A stretch of 64,000 nucleotides of DNA from Pseudomonas sp. PH1b (GTDB lineage Bacteria > Pseudomonadota > Gammaproteobacteria > Pseudomonadales > Pseudomonadaceae), in contig NZ_AYMU01000007.1 in assembly GCF_000633395.1 (NCBI RefSeq), forward strand, positions 62,001-126,000, written 5' to 3'. The position numbers and the translations under genes were made by a program. Of this stretch, positions 28,385 through 36,445 are shown one piece after another (the first letter of the stretch is position 1; each line of letters begins with the position of its first letter). Under the pieces are notes generated by a model. That model saw nothing but the letters and a program-made list of their open reading frames with translations. It was not told the DNA's origin and searched no databases.

Positions 28385-29199
28385 GAGCCTCCATGCGTTC
28401 AATCAGTGTTCTGGGCCTGTCCTTCGTCAGTGCCCTGGCGGTCGCCGCCGACCTGCCCGGCAGCCACGACCTGCCCCTGGTGCCCCGTCTGACCGATGCC
28501 CAGATCGTCGACTACCGACCCGAAGTGGAGCAGGAACGGGTCTACCCCATGGGCTCGATCCGCAAGATCAGCGGCCAGTTGCGTTTCGACGGCCAGGTCA
28601 ATGCCCGGGGCAAGCTCACCGCCATCACCTACCAGCTACCGGCCGAGCGCACCTCCACCGAGGCGTTCACCCTGGCGCGGGAAGCCTTGCAGAAGCAGGG
28701 GGCCGAGCTGTTGTTCTGGTGCCAGGCGCGGGACTGCGGTGAGAGCAGCCTGTGGGCCAACGAAGTCTTCGGCAACGCCAAGCTGCTGGGGGCCGACGAG
28801 CAGCAGGCCTATCTGTTGCTGCGCCTGGCAGCGCCCCAGGACAACTCCCTGGTGGCCCTGTACAGCATCACCCGGGGCAATCGCCGGGCCTACCTGCATG
28901 TGGAGCAATTCGATGCCAGCGCGCCCCAGGGTGACCTGTTGCCGACCTCGGCGACCCTGCTGCGGCAGTTGAAGGACACCGGTACGCTGGACCTGCCGAA
29001 GCTGAGCGCGGGGCCCCAGCCGGCCTGGCTCAACCTGCTGTCCCGCGGGCTGAACCTGGACACCACGATGCGTGTCAGCCTCTCCGGCAAGCAGGCCGAA
29101 GCCTGGCGCCAGGCCCTGATCGGCCAGGGCGTGCTGGCGACGCGCATGGAAACCGGCGACACCGAAGCCACCGGCCTGCATTTCGAATTACTGCGTTAA
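28381..29199 (+). CDS. DUF4892 protein, exported
   Basis: Predicted periplasmic or outer-membrane-associated protein of 272 residues. The signal peptide has [18 protein letters not shown]; the DUF4892 domain covers most of the remainder, with a C-terminal segment ([20 protein letters not shown]) that resembles an OmpA-like helix but lacks the full peptidoglycan motif. The start overlaps the GST stop (ATGA); a second in-frame ATG 12 bases downstream is also possible. Role unknown. Confidence 0.82.
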   Translation: MRASMRSISVLGLSFVSALAVAADLPGSHDLPLVPRLTDAQIVDYRPEVEQERVYPMGSIRKISGQLRFDGQVNARGKLTAITYQLPAERTSTEAFTLAREALQKQGAELLFWCQARDCGESSLWANEVFGNAKLLGADEQQAYLLLRLAAPQDNSLVALYSITRGNRRAYLHVEQFDASAPQGDLLPTSATLLRQLKDTGTLDLPKLSAGPQPAWLNLLSRGLNLDTTMRVSLSGKQAEAWRQALIGQGVLATRMETGDTEATGLHFELLR

Positions 29200-29268
29200 G
29201 CTGTTTCAGGCGGCCTGCGATTGCGGGTTCGCCTACTCTTCTCTGTTTATCCTTGCGCGAGACACTTC

Positions 29269-30321
29269 ATGCCCAATAACGATCGCCTGCTGGTGCAGAT
29301 CCTGCTCCTGGTGTTGTTCGGTGCCAGCTTCTGGGTGATGGCGCCATTTTGGTCGGCGCTGTTCTGGGGCGCGGTGCTGGCGTTTGCCAGCTGGCCGCTG
29401 ATGCGCCTGCTGACCCGCTGGCTCAAGGGGCGAGAATCCCTGGCCGCAGCCTTGCTGACCCTGGGCTGGATGGTGCTGGTGGCGGCGCCGCTGGTCTGGC
29501 TTGGCCTGAACCTGGCGGACCATGTGCGCGATGCCACGGCCTTCATCAAGGACGTGCAGGTGGATGGGTTGCCCGCGGCCCCCGACTGGCTGGCGGGCAT
29601 ACCGTTCATTGGCGAGCGGGCGGTCGGCTGGTGGAACAGCATCGACCAGCAGGGCGCGGCCCTGATGCTGGCGATCAAGCCGTACCTGGGGCAGGTGGGC
29701 AACTGGCTACTGGCGCGCAGTGCGCAGATCGGCGGCGGTATCCTGGAACTGACCCTGAGCATCGTCTTCGTATTCTTCTTCTACCGGGACGGCCCGCGCC
29801 TGGCGCTGTTCGTGCACAAGCTGCTGGAGCGCTTGATCGGCGAACGCGCCGGCTATTACATCGACCTGGTGGCCGGCACCGTGCAGCGAGTGGTCAACGG
29901 GGTGATCGGGACTGCGGCGGCCCAGGGCCTGTTGGCCCTGATCGGCTTTCTCATCGCCGGCGTGCCGGGCGCACTGGTACTGGGGATTGTGACTTTCCTG
30001 CTCAGCCTGATTCCCATGGGGCCGCCCCTGGTGTGGATTCCCGCCACGGCCTGGCTGGCCTGGAAGGGTGAGTACGGGATGGCGGTGTTCCTCGGGATCT
30101 GGGGCACGTTCATCATCAGCGGCGTCGACAACGTGCTCAAGCCGTACCTGATCAGTCGCGGTGGCAACCTGCCGCTGGTGATCGTGCTGCTCGGGGTGTT
30201 CGGGGGCCTGATCGCCTTTGGTTTCATCGGCCTGTTCATCGGCCCGACCCTGCTCGCCGTGGCCTACAGCCTGCTGCTGGACTGGAGCGCCAGCCAGGCT
30301 CGGGCCCAGGAACCTCGCTGA
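29269..30321 (+). CDS. AI-2E family transporter (PerM/YdiK-like)
   Basis: Polytopic inner-membrane protein of 350 residues with about eight hydrophobic segments, of the family named after the AI-2 exporter TqsA. Typical features are the N-terminal double helix (FWSALFWGAVLAFASWPL), the FVFFFYRDG segment and GGLIAFGFIGLFIGPTLLAV at the end. Most members are not shown to move AI-2, so the substrate is open. The ATG at 29269 (MPNNDRLL) is chosen; the ribosome site is weak. Confidence 0.88.
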   Translation: MPNNDRLLVQILLLVLFGASFWVMAPFWSALFWGAVLAFASWPLMRLLTRWLKGRESLAAALLTLGWMVLVAAPLVWLGLNLADHVRDATAFIKDVQVDGLPAAPDWLAGIPFIGERAVGWWNSIDQQGAALMLAIKPYLGQVGNWLLARSAQIGGGILELTLSIVFVFFFYRDGPRLALFVHKLLERLIGERAGYYIDLVAGTVQRVVNGVIGTAAAQGLLALIGFLIAGVPGALVLGIVTFLLSLIPMGPPLVWIPATAWLAWKGEYGMAVFLGIWGTFIISGVDNVLKPYLISRGGNLPLVIVLLGVFGGLIAFGFIGLFIGPTLLAVAYSLLLDWSASQARAQEPR

Positions 30322-30325
30322 GCCA

Positions 30326-30357
30326 CCCATTGCCGCTCCAGGCTGGAGCGGCATGGG
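30326..30357. terminator. Stem-loop between convergent genes
   Basis: CCCAT-T-GCCGCTCCA pairs with TGGAGCGGC-ATGGG around a tiny loop, with one bulged base. It sits exactly between the AI-2E gene and the EF-hand gene. There is no T-tract, so its terminator role is inferred from position. Confidence 0.5.
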
Positions 30358-30361
30358 CTCA

Positions 30362-31198
30362 TCAGGCGGCGACGTTGACGCTGCTGCCGACCCGGCTGCT
30401 GCTGGTCAACTGATATTGCTGGTTGAGGCTGGCGATCAGCTTGTCCAGGGCGACAGCCATGGCGGATGAATCGCTCGGGCGATTGCCGTCGGAACTGCGT
30501 CCGGCCTGCAACGCGGCCTTGAGCTCATCGCTGCTGATGCCGCCGCTGTTGTCACTGTCGAGGATTTTCAGCAGCGCCGCGCTGTTGTCGGTGCTGGCGC
30601 TGTTGTCGCCGGTCTGCAGGGCCGTGCTCAGCTCGCCGGCGCTGATGCTGCCATCTCCATCGCTGTCGAGCTGGCTGAACAACGGGGTGCCGGAAACCTG
30701 CTGCGCTGGCGGCGGGGCCAGGCTGGCGGCCAGCTCATCGATACTGATGTTGCCGTCCTGGTTCTTGTCCAGGGCCGAGAACACCTGCTTGCTGTCGGCG
30801 CTGCTGCCGGCACTGCTCAAGCCGCTGCTCAGTTCATCATGGCTGATGGCCCCGTCGCCATCGCTGTCCAGGGCGCTGAGCAGGGCATCCGCCAGCTCGG
30901 TGTTCGGTGCCTGGTCGTGACGCGGGGGCGGCGCCATGGCCGCCATTTCATCACTGCTCAGGCTGCCGTTGCCGTCGCTGTCCAGATCGCTGAAGTGCCT
31001 GCTCAGGCCGACCAGGATGCCGTTGTCGCCTTTCTGTGACAGGGCGCTGTTCAGCTCGTCCTGGTCCACTGCACCGTCGCCGTTGCTGTCGAGCTTGGCG
31101 AACAGTTCCTGGTGCAACGTTTGGCCGCGGCTGACGCTGGAGGTACTGCTGCTGGAGCTGTAGTAGCTCGAATAGTTGCTGCTGACACTACCGATCAT
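30362..31198 (-). CDS. Six-EF-hand calcium-binding protein (XopAW-like)
   Basis: Acidic protein of 278 residues with six EF-hand loops in order: DSNGDGAVDQDE, DSDGNGSLSSDE, DSDGDGAISHDE, DKNQDGNISIDE, DSDGDGSISAGE and DSDNSGGISSDE. All have Asp at loop position 1; the fourth and sixth loops depart most from consensus. The N-terminus is Ser/Tyr-rich with no signal peptide. Pseudomonas homologs are often annotated as XopAW-family calcium-binding type III effectors, but no secretion genes are here. The ATG at 31198 follows AGGGAG at eight bases, better than the GTG three codons upstream. Confidence 0.88.
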   Translation of the reverse strand: MIGSVSSNYSSYYSSSSSTSSVSRGQTLHQELFAKLDSNGDGAVDQDELNSALSQKGDNGILVGLSRHFSDLDSDGNGSLSSDEMAAMAPPPRHDQAPNTELADALLSALDSDGDGAISHDELSSGLSSAGSSADSKQVFSALDKNQDGNISIDELAASLAPPPAQQVSGTPLFSQLDSDGDGSISAGELSTALQTGDNSASTDNSAALLKILDSDNSGGISSDELKAALQAGRSSDGNRPSDSSAMAVALDKLIASLNQQYQLTSSSRVGSSVNVAA

Positions 31199-31312
31199 TG
31201 GGCTCACTCCCTGCGGATGAATGAAGCCGGTGGCTGTGCACCGGCCCTGGCAGCCTCAGGGGAGCAGTTGTCCTGGGTATTTGGGCTTTGTACCGGTCGC
31301 TACACAAGGCGC

Positions 31313-32365
31313 TCAGGGGCGGGGCAGGTGCAGGACGGCGGTCAGGCCGCCGCCTGGGGTCTCCTCCAGCCGCAATTGGCCGCCCATGCGCACCGCGGCC
31401 TCGCGGGCGATGGTCATGCCCAGGCCGACACCGCCGGAGTTGCGGTTGCGCGAGCCTTCGAGGCGAAAGAAGGGTTCGAAGACCGCTTCGCGCTTGTCGA
31501 CGGCAATCCCCGGCCCATGGTCGATGACCCGGATCAGCAGGTGTTCGCGGTGGTCTTCCAGGGCCAGGGTGGCCTGCCCGGCATAACGCAAGGCGTTGTC
31601 CAGCAGGTTGTTGAGGCACGACTGCAACGCCATGGGCTGCACCAGCAGCGGCGCGCAATGGCCCTGGGCCTGGACGTCGGCGCCCTGGTCCTGGGCGTTC
31701 TCGCACAGGGATTCTGCCAGGGCCTGCACGTCCATCCACTGCTCGGCCTCGCTGGTGCGCTGTTCATGCAGGTAGCTGAGGGTGGCGTCGAGCATCTTGA
31801 TCATGTCGTCCAGGTCCTGGCGCATCTGCCCTTGCAGCTTGCTGTCCTCTATTTGCTCCAGGCGCAGCTTGAGCCGTGACAGCGGGGTGCGCAGGTCGTG
31901 GGACACCGCGCCGAGCATGCGCCCGCGTTGCTGCACTTGCTCGCGGATGCGCTTCTGCATCCGGTTGAAGGTGCTGGCTGCTTGTCGCGCCTCTCGTGGA
32001 CCGACTTCTTCCAGGGGCGGGCTGTCGAGGTCTTCACTCAGGCGCTCGGCGGCGTCGCTCAGGCGCTGGATTGGCCGTGACAGCAGCTTGGCGCCGTACC
32101 AGGCGGCGATGATCAGCGAAATGAACTGGAACGTCAGGGGCACCAGCGGGCCGCCGAACCAGGGACGTGGCGGACGCCTGGGGTAGGGCGGAGGTGATCC
32201 GGGAGGCAGGCCGCTGAGCTGACCTGCCGATGCAGGAGGTGGCGGTGGTGGTGGAGGCGGCCCGTAATGGTGAAACCAGAAGAAGGCCAGCAGGTGGGCG
32301 AGCACGATCGCGATCAGCAAGACGCCGAACAGGCGGCCGAACAGCGTATCGAAGCGCCCACGCAT
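31313..32365 (-). CDS. Sensor histidine kinase with proline-rich periplasmic loop
   Basis: EnvZ-like kinase of 350 residues. Transmembrane helix 1 is near 12-31, then a short periplasmic loop of about 40 residues that starts with nine consecutive prolines (36-44) and continues SPPPYPRRPPRP; helix 2 is near 74-93. HAMP follows, HisKA with His156 in GAVSHDLRTPLS and an ATPase domain with NNLLDNALRYA, DHGPGI and GVGLGMTIA. The loop is too small for a ligand domain. Its ATG overlaps the regulator stop by one base, so the pair is coupled. Confidence 0.93.
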   Translation of the reverse strand: MRGRFDTLFGRLFGVLLIAIVLAHLLAFFWFHHYGPPPPPPPPPASAGQLSGLPPGSPPPYPRRPPRPWFGGPLVPLTFQFISLIIAAWYGAKLLSRPIQRLSDAAERLSEDLDSPPLEEVGPREARQAASTFNRMQKRIREQVQQRGRMLGAVSHDLRTPLSRLKLRLEQIEDSKLQGQMRQDLDDMIKMLDATLSYLHEQRTSEAEQWMDVQALAESLCENAQDQGADVQAQGHCAPLLVQPMALQSCLNNLLDNALRYAGQATLALEDHREHLLIRVIDHGPGIAVDKREAVFEPFFRLEGSRNRNSGGVGLGMTIAREAAVRMGGQLRLEETPGGGLTAVLHLPRP

Positions 32366-33141
32366 CAGCCGATGTCTCGGGCGTCGAACAGGTAGCCTTC
32401 ACCGCGTACGGTCTTGATCAATTGCGGCGATTTCGGGTCATCCCCGAGCTTTTGCCGCAGGCGCGATACCAGCAGGTCGATGCTGCGATCGAAGGCCTCG
32501 ATGGAGCGTCCACGGGCAGCGTCCAGCAATTGCTCACGGCTCAGCACCCGGCGCGGTCGCTCGATGAACACCCAGAGCAGGCGGAATTCGGCGTTGGACA
32601 GCGGCACCACCAGGCCGTCGGCGGAAATCAGCTGGCGCAGGACGCTGTTCAGGCGCCAGTTGTCGAAGCGGATGTTGGCCCGCTGCTCGCTGCGGTCGTC
32701 ACGCACCCGGCGCAGGATGGTCTGGATCCGCGCCACCAGTTCCCGGGGTTCGAAGGGCTTGGCCATGTAGTCGTCGGCCCCCAGTTCCAGGCCGATGATG
32801 CGGTCGGTGGGCTCGCAACGGGCGGTGAGCATGAGGATCGGGATGTCCGATTCGGTGCGCAGCCAGCGGCACAGGGACAGGCCGTCTTCACCGGGCAGCA
32901 TCAGGTCGAGCACCACCACGTCGTAGTGCTCGGCCTGCAGGGCCTGGCGCATCGCCGCGCCATCGGTGACGCCACTGGCGTGGATGTTGAAGCGCGCCAG
33001 GTAGTCGATCAGCAACTCGCGGATCGGCACGTCGTCGTCGACGATCAGCGCCCGGGTGTTCCAGCGCTTGTCATCGCCATTGACCGGGGCTTTGGAGTCG
33101 TCGTGCAAAGGGGCTGGGGAGTTATGCATGGGTGCGGTCAT
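32365..33141 (-). CDS. OmpR-family response regulator
   Basis: Response regulator of 258 residues. An N-terminal extension of about 28 polar residues precedes the receiver domain, with acidic pocket VDDD (35-37), phospho-acceptor Asp79 in VVLDLMLPGEDG and Lys128 in AKPF. The winged-helix DNA-binding domain ends with IDLLVSRLRQKLGDDPKSPQLI and VRGEGYLF. It precedes its kinase in the same operon. An alternative start at the second Met (residue 5) is possible. Target genes are unknown. Confidence 0.93.
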   Translation of the reverse strand: MTAPMHNSPAPLHDDSKAPVNGDDKRWNTRALIVDDDVPIRELLIDYLARFNIHASGVTDGAAMRQALQAEHYDVVVLDLMLPGEDGLSLCRWLRTESDIPILMLTARCEPTDRIIGLELGADDYMAKPFEPRELVARIQTILRRVRDDRSEQRANIRFDNWRLNSVLRQLISADGLVVPLSNAEFRLLWVFIERPRRVLSREQLLDAARGRSIEAFDRSIDLLVSRLRQKLGDDPKSPQLIKTVRGEGYLFDARDIG

Positions 33142-33444
33142 CTGCCAGGTAGGCTGCCGGCCACCAGGAGGCGACGGCGAGGTTGTGGCTTCAGCATAGG
33201 CGTCCGGCCTGGGGGCTGGAAGTGCTGTTCGAAGGTCTTGCGGCTGGCGAGGGTAGCGCCGGGGGGTGTTGCTGGCGTGTCGGCAGTGTATCGAGCTTGA
33301 TACAAAGCCCGGATCGACGGGGATTTGCCGGGCGCATCGCCAGGCTCGATCGCCGTTGAGGAGGATTTACCTCTCATCGGGTCCCGGAGCGTCGCGGCTT
33401 GCGCTACAATCCGCGCCGATTTCGACTTGCCTGAGAGCCCCTTC
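33142..33444. promoter_or_regulatory. Divergent intergenic region with palindrome TGTATC-N6-GATACA
   Basis: The 303 bases between the regulator gene and pyrF contain no gene. A perfect inverted repeat TGTATC-GAGCTT-GATACA lies at 33287-33304, about midway. A TACAAT at 33405-33410 is a plausible -10 box for pyrF, though no good -35 is seen. The palindrome may be a binding site for the divergent response regulator or another factor; nothing in the sequence identifies which. Confidence 0.45.
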
Positions 33445-34146
33445 ATGTCCGCCTGCCAGACTCCTATCATCGTCGCCCTGGATTTTCCCACCCGTGACGC
33501 CGCACTGAAACTGGCCGATCAACTGGACCCGAAACTGTGCCGGGTCAAAGTCGGCAAGGAGCTGTTCACCAGCTGCGCCGCCGAGATTGTCGGAACCCTG
33601 CGCGACAAGGGTTTCGAAGTGTTCCTGGACCTGAAGTTCCATGACATCCCCAACACCACCGCGATGGCGGTCAAGGCCGCTGCCGAAATGGGCGTGTGGA
33701 TGGTCAATGTGCACTGCTCCGGTGGCCTGCGCATGATGGCCGCCTGCCGCGAGGTGCTGGACCAGCGCAGCGGTCCAAAACCCCTGCTGATCGGCGTCAC
33801 CGTGCTGACCAGCATGGAGCGCGAGGACCTGGCCGGCATCGGCCTGGACATCGAACCCCAGGAGCAGGTGCTGCGCCTGGCTGCCCTGGCGCAAAAGGCC
33901 GGGATGGACGGCCTGGTGTGCTCGGCCCTGGAGGCCCAGGCGCTGAAGAGCGCCCATCCTTCCCTGCAACTGGTGACCCCGGGGATTCGCCCGGCGGGCA
34001 GCGCCCAGGACGACCAGCGACGGATTCTCACCCCGCGTCAGGCCCTGGATGCCGGTTCCGACTACCTGGTGATCGGTCGTCCCATCAGCCAGGCGGCAGA
34101 CCCGGCCAAGGCCCTGGCGGCCGTGGTGGCCGAACTGGCCCTGTAA
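33445..34146 (+). CDS. pyrF: Orotidine 5'-phosphate decarboxylase
   Basis: Enzyme of 233 residues that makes UMP from OMP in pyrimidine synthesis. The catalytic Asp/Lys array is [11 protein letters not shown] with Asp62, Lys64 and Asp67. [13 protein letters not shown] at the start and TPGIRP and [10 protein letters not shown] near the end are family motifs. The ATG at 33445 is chosen because the frame upstream covers the promoter region. The gene is monocistronic; a stem CGACCGGG/CCCGGTCG lies just after the stop. Confidence 0.97.
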   Translation: MSACQTPIIVALDFPTRDAALKLADQLDPKLCRVKVGKELFTSCAAEIVGTLRDKGFEVFLDLKFHDIPNTTAMAVKAAAEMGVWMVNVHCSGGLRMMAACREVLDQRSGPKPLLIGVTVLTSMEREDLAGIGLDIEPQEQVLRLAALAQKAGMDGLVCSALEAQALKSAHPSLQLVTPGIRPAGSAQDDQRRILTPRQALDAGSDYLVIGRPISQAADPAKALAAVVAELAL

Positions 34147-34248
34147 CCTGCGGTTCGCCCCGACCGGGTCCCGCTGCAGGCGGCGCCCGGTCGGCAGGCC
34201 GCCGGTGCCAGGATCCAGATCAGCCCCCGCAGCGGGGCTGTCCCCCCG

Positions 34249-35253
34249 TCAGACTTTGAGCACCAGCTTGCCGAAGTTCTCGCCGCTGAACAGTTTCATC
34301 AATGTCTCCGGGAACGTCTCCAGTCCCTCGACGATGTCCTCCTTGCTCTTGAGCTGCCCCTTGGCCATCCAGCCGGCCATTTCCTGCCCGGCGCTGGCGA
34401 ACTGCGCGGCATAATCCATCACCACAAAACCTTCCATGCGCGCACGGTTGACCAGCAGCGACAAGTAGTTGGCCGGGCCCTTGACCGCTTCCTTGTTGTT
34501 GTACTGGCTGATGGCGCCGCAGATCACCACCCGCGCCTTGAGGTTCAGGCGGCTGAGCACTGCATCGAGGATGTCGCCGCCGACATTGTCGAAATACACA
34601 TCAACGCCTTTCGGGCATTCGCGTTTGAGGCCGGCGTGGACATCTTCGCTCTTGTAGTCGATGGCACCGTCAAACCCCAGTTCGTCGATGAGAAAGCGGC
34701 ACTTGTCCTGGCCGCCGGCGATGCCCACTACCCGGCAGCCCTTGAGCTTGGCAATCTGCCCGGCGATGCTGCCCACCGCCCCGGCGGCGCCGGACAGCAC
34801 CACGGTGTCGCCAGCCTTGGGCGCACCCACGTCCAGCAGGGCAAAGTAGGCGGTCATGCCGGTCATTCCCAGGGCGGACAGGTAGCGCGGCAGCGGTGCA
34901 AGCGCCGGATCGACCTTGTAGAAGCCCCGGGGCTCGCCGAGAAAGTAGTCCTGTACGCCCAGGGCGCCATTGACGTAATCACCGACGGTGAACTGCGGGG
35001 TGCTGGAGGCAATCACCTGGCCCACCCCCAGTGCGCGCATGACCTCGCCAATGGCTACCGGCGGGATGTAGGACTTGCCTTCATTCATCCAGCCGCGCAT
35101 GGCCGGATCCAGGGACAGGTAGTGGTTCTTCACCAGGACCTGGCCCGGGCCGGGGGCGCCGACTGCAACCTGCTGGTAGGTGAAGGTGTCGCGGGTCGCG
35201 GCGCCGACCGGGCGCTTGGCGAGCAGGAACTGGCGATTGGTCTGGGTGGTCAT
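34249..35253 (-). CDS. NADP-dependent oxidoreductase, zinc-independent MDR family
   Basis: Medium-chain reductase of 334 residues of the leukotriene B4 dehydrogenase/CurA/YncB type. The N-terminal segment FTYQQVAVGAPGPGQVLVKNHYLSLDPAMRGWM and the NADPH loop VVLSGAAGAVGSIAGQIAKLKG are diagnostic; there are no zinc-ligand cysteines. Members reduce alpha,beta-unsaturated carbonyls. It is divergent from an SDR gene 237 bases away, and a shared regulatory region is possible. Confidence 0.9.
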   Translation of the reverse strand: MTTQTNRQFLLAKRPVGAATRDTFTYQQVAVGAPGPGQVLVKNHYLSLDPAMRGWMNEGKSYIPPVAIGEVMRALGVGQVIASSTPQFTVGDYVNGALGVQDYFLGEPRGFYKVDPALAPLPRYLSALGMTGMTAYFALLDVGAPKAGDTVVLSGAAGAVGSIAGQIAKLKGCRVVGIAGGQDKCRFLIDELGFDGAIDYKSEDVHAGLKRECPKGVDVYFDNVGGDILDAVLSRLNLKARVVICGAISQYNNKEAVKGPANYLSLLVNRARMEGFVVMDYAAQFASAGQEMAGWMAKGQLKSKEDIVEGLETFPETLMKLFSGENFGKLVLKV

Positions 35254-35490
35254 GGCAGGCCCTCGAGGGTGTTGGGGGGAGAGCTAGTTGATAGACTTTG
35301 CGAGGCCATGTCGCAAGCTGTGCCGACTCAGCGAATGGGCATCGATCAAGTGGCGTGATGAAGCGCCGGCTGTTGTCATCACTGCGATGCATGAGCCCCC
35401 AACCGGGCCCTTGATAGTGCTGCCGCGGTTCCGGAGGGCTGTGGCTAGATGCGCGACTATCCGACCTGTGGTTGTTCAAGGAGTTGATCG

Positions 35491-36252
35491 ATGAGCATGA
35501 CTTTTTCCGGCCAGGTGGCCCTGGTGACGGGTGCCGCCAATGGTATTGGTCGCGCTACGGCCCAAGCGTTTGCCGCGCAGGGCTTGAAGGTGGTGGTGGC
35601 GGACCTGGATGTGGCCGGAGGCGAAGGCACTGTGGCACTGATTCGTGCGGCCGGGGGCGAGGCCCTGTTCGTGCCGTGCAATGTCACCCTGGAAGCTGAG
35701 GTGCAGCAGCTCATGGCCCGGACCCTGGAAGCCTACGGGCGTCTGGACTATGCCTTCAACAACGCCGGGATCGAGATCGAGAAAGGCCGTCTGGCCGAGG
35801 GGACGCTGGACGAGTTCGACGCGATCATGGGGGTCAACGTCAAGGGTGTCTGGTTGTGCATGAAGCACCAGTTGCCGCTGCTGCTGGCCCAGGGCGGCGG
35901 TGCGATCGTCAACACAGCCTCGGTGGCGGGCCTGGGCGCAGCGCCGAAGATGAGCATCTATGCGGCGTCCAAGCATGCGGTGATCGGCCTGACCAAGTCG
36001 GCGGCCATCGAGTACGCCAAGAAGAAGATTCGTGTGAATGCGGTGTGCCCGGCGGTGATCGACACCGACATGTTCCGTCGTGCCTACGAGGCGGACCCGA
36101 AGAAAGCCGAGTTCGCCGCAGCCATGCACCCGGTGGGGCGCATCGGCAAGGTCGAGGAAATCGCCAGTGCCGTACTCTACCTGTGCAGCGATGGTGCGGC
36201 CTTCACCACCGGCCAGGCGCTGGCGGTCGACGGTGGCGCCACCGCCATCTGA
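35491..36252 (+). CDS. Short-chain dehydrogenase/reductase
   Basis: Classical SDR of 253 residues. TGAANGIG (13-20) binds the cofactor, Asp38 in VVVADLD suggests NAD preference, NNAG is at 90-93, and the catalytic triad is Ser144, Tyr157 and Lys161 (YAASK). The C-terminal TTGQALAVDGGATAI is normal. CAAGGAGTTGATCG is the ribosome site. Substrate unknown; similar proteins are annotated as glucose or 2,5-dichloro-diol dehydrogenases without proof. Confidence 0.92.
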   Translation: MSMTFSGQVALVTGAANGIGRATAQAFAAQGLKVVVADLDVAGGEGTVALIRAAGGEALFVPCNVTLEAEVQQLMARTLEAYGRLDYAFNNAGIEIEKGRLAEGTLDEFDAIMGVNVKGVWLCMKHQLPLLLAQGGGAIVNTASVAGLGAAPKMSIYAASKHAVIGLTKSAAIEYAKKKIRVNAVCPAVIDTDMFRRAYEADPKKAEFAAAMHPVGRIGKVEEIASAVLYLCSDGAAFTTGQALAVDGGATAI

Positions 36253-36445
36253 GGCCGGTGCCCAGGGTGGCAGGTAACGCCGCGACAGGATGGAATCGAC
36301 CTCCAGCGTCCTGAAAACGACTTCGGCGTAGCTTTTTGCCATTATTCCGACGCCAGAGACTTGTGCGTCGGTGCGCGCCGTTGCGACCCTTTGCCAAGAC
36401 AAAATGGCCCTGTCGCCATTGGGGATTGGAAGGGGACTGCGCACC

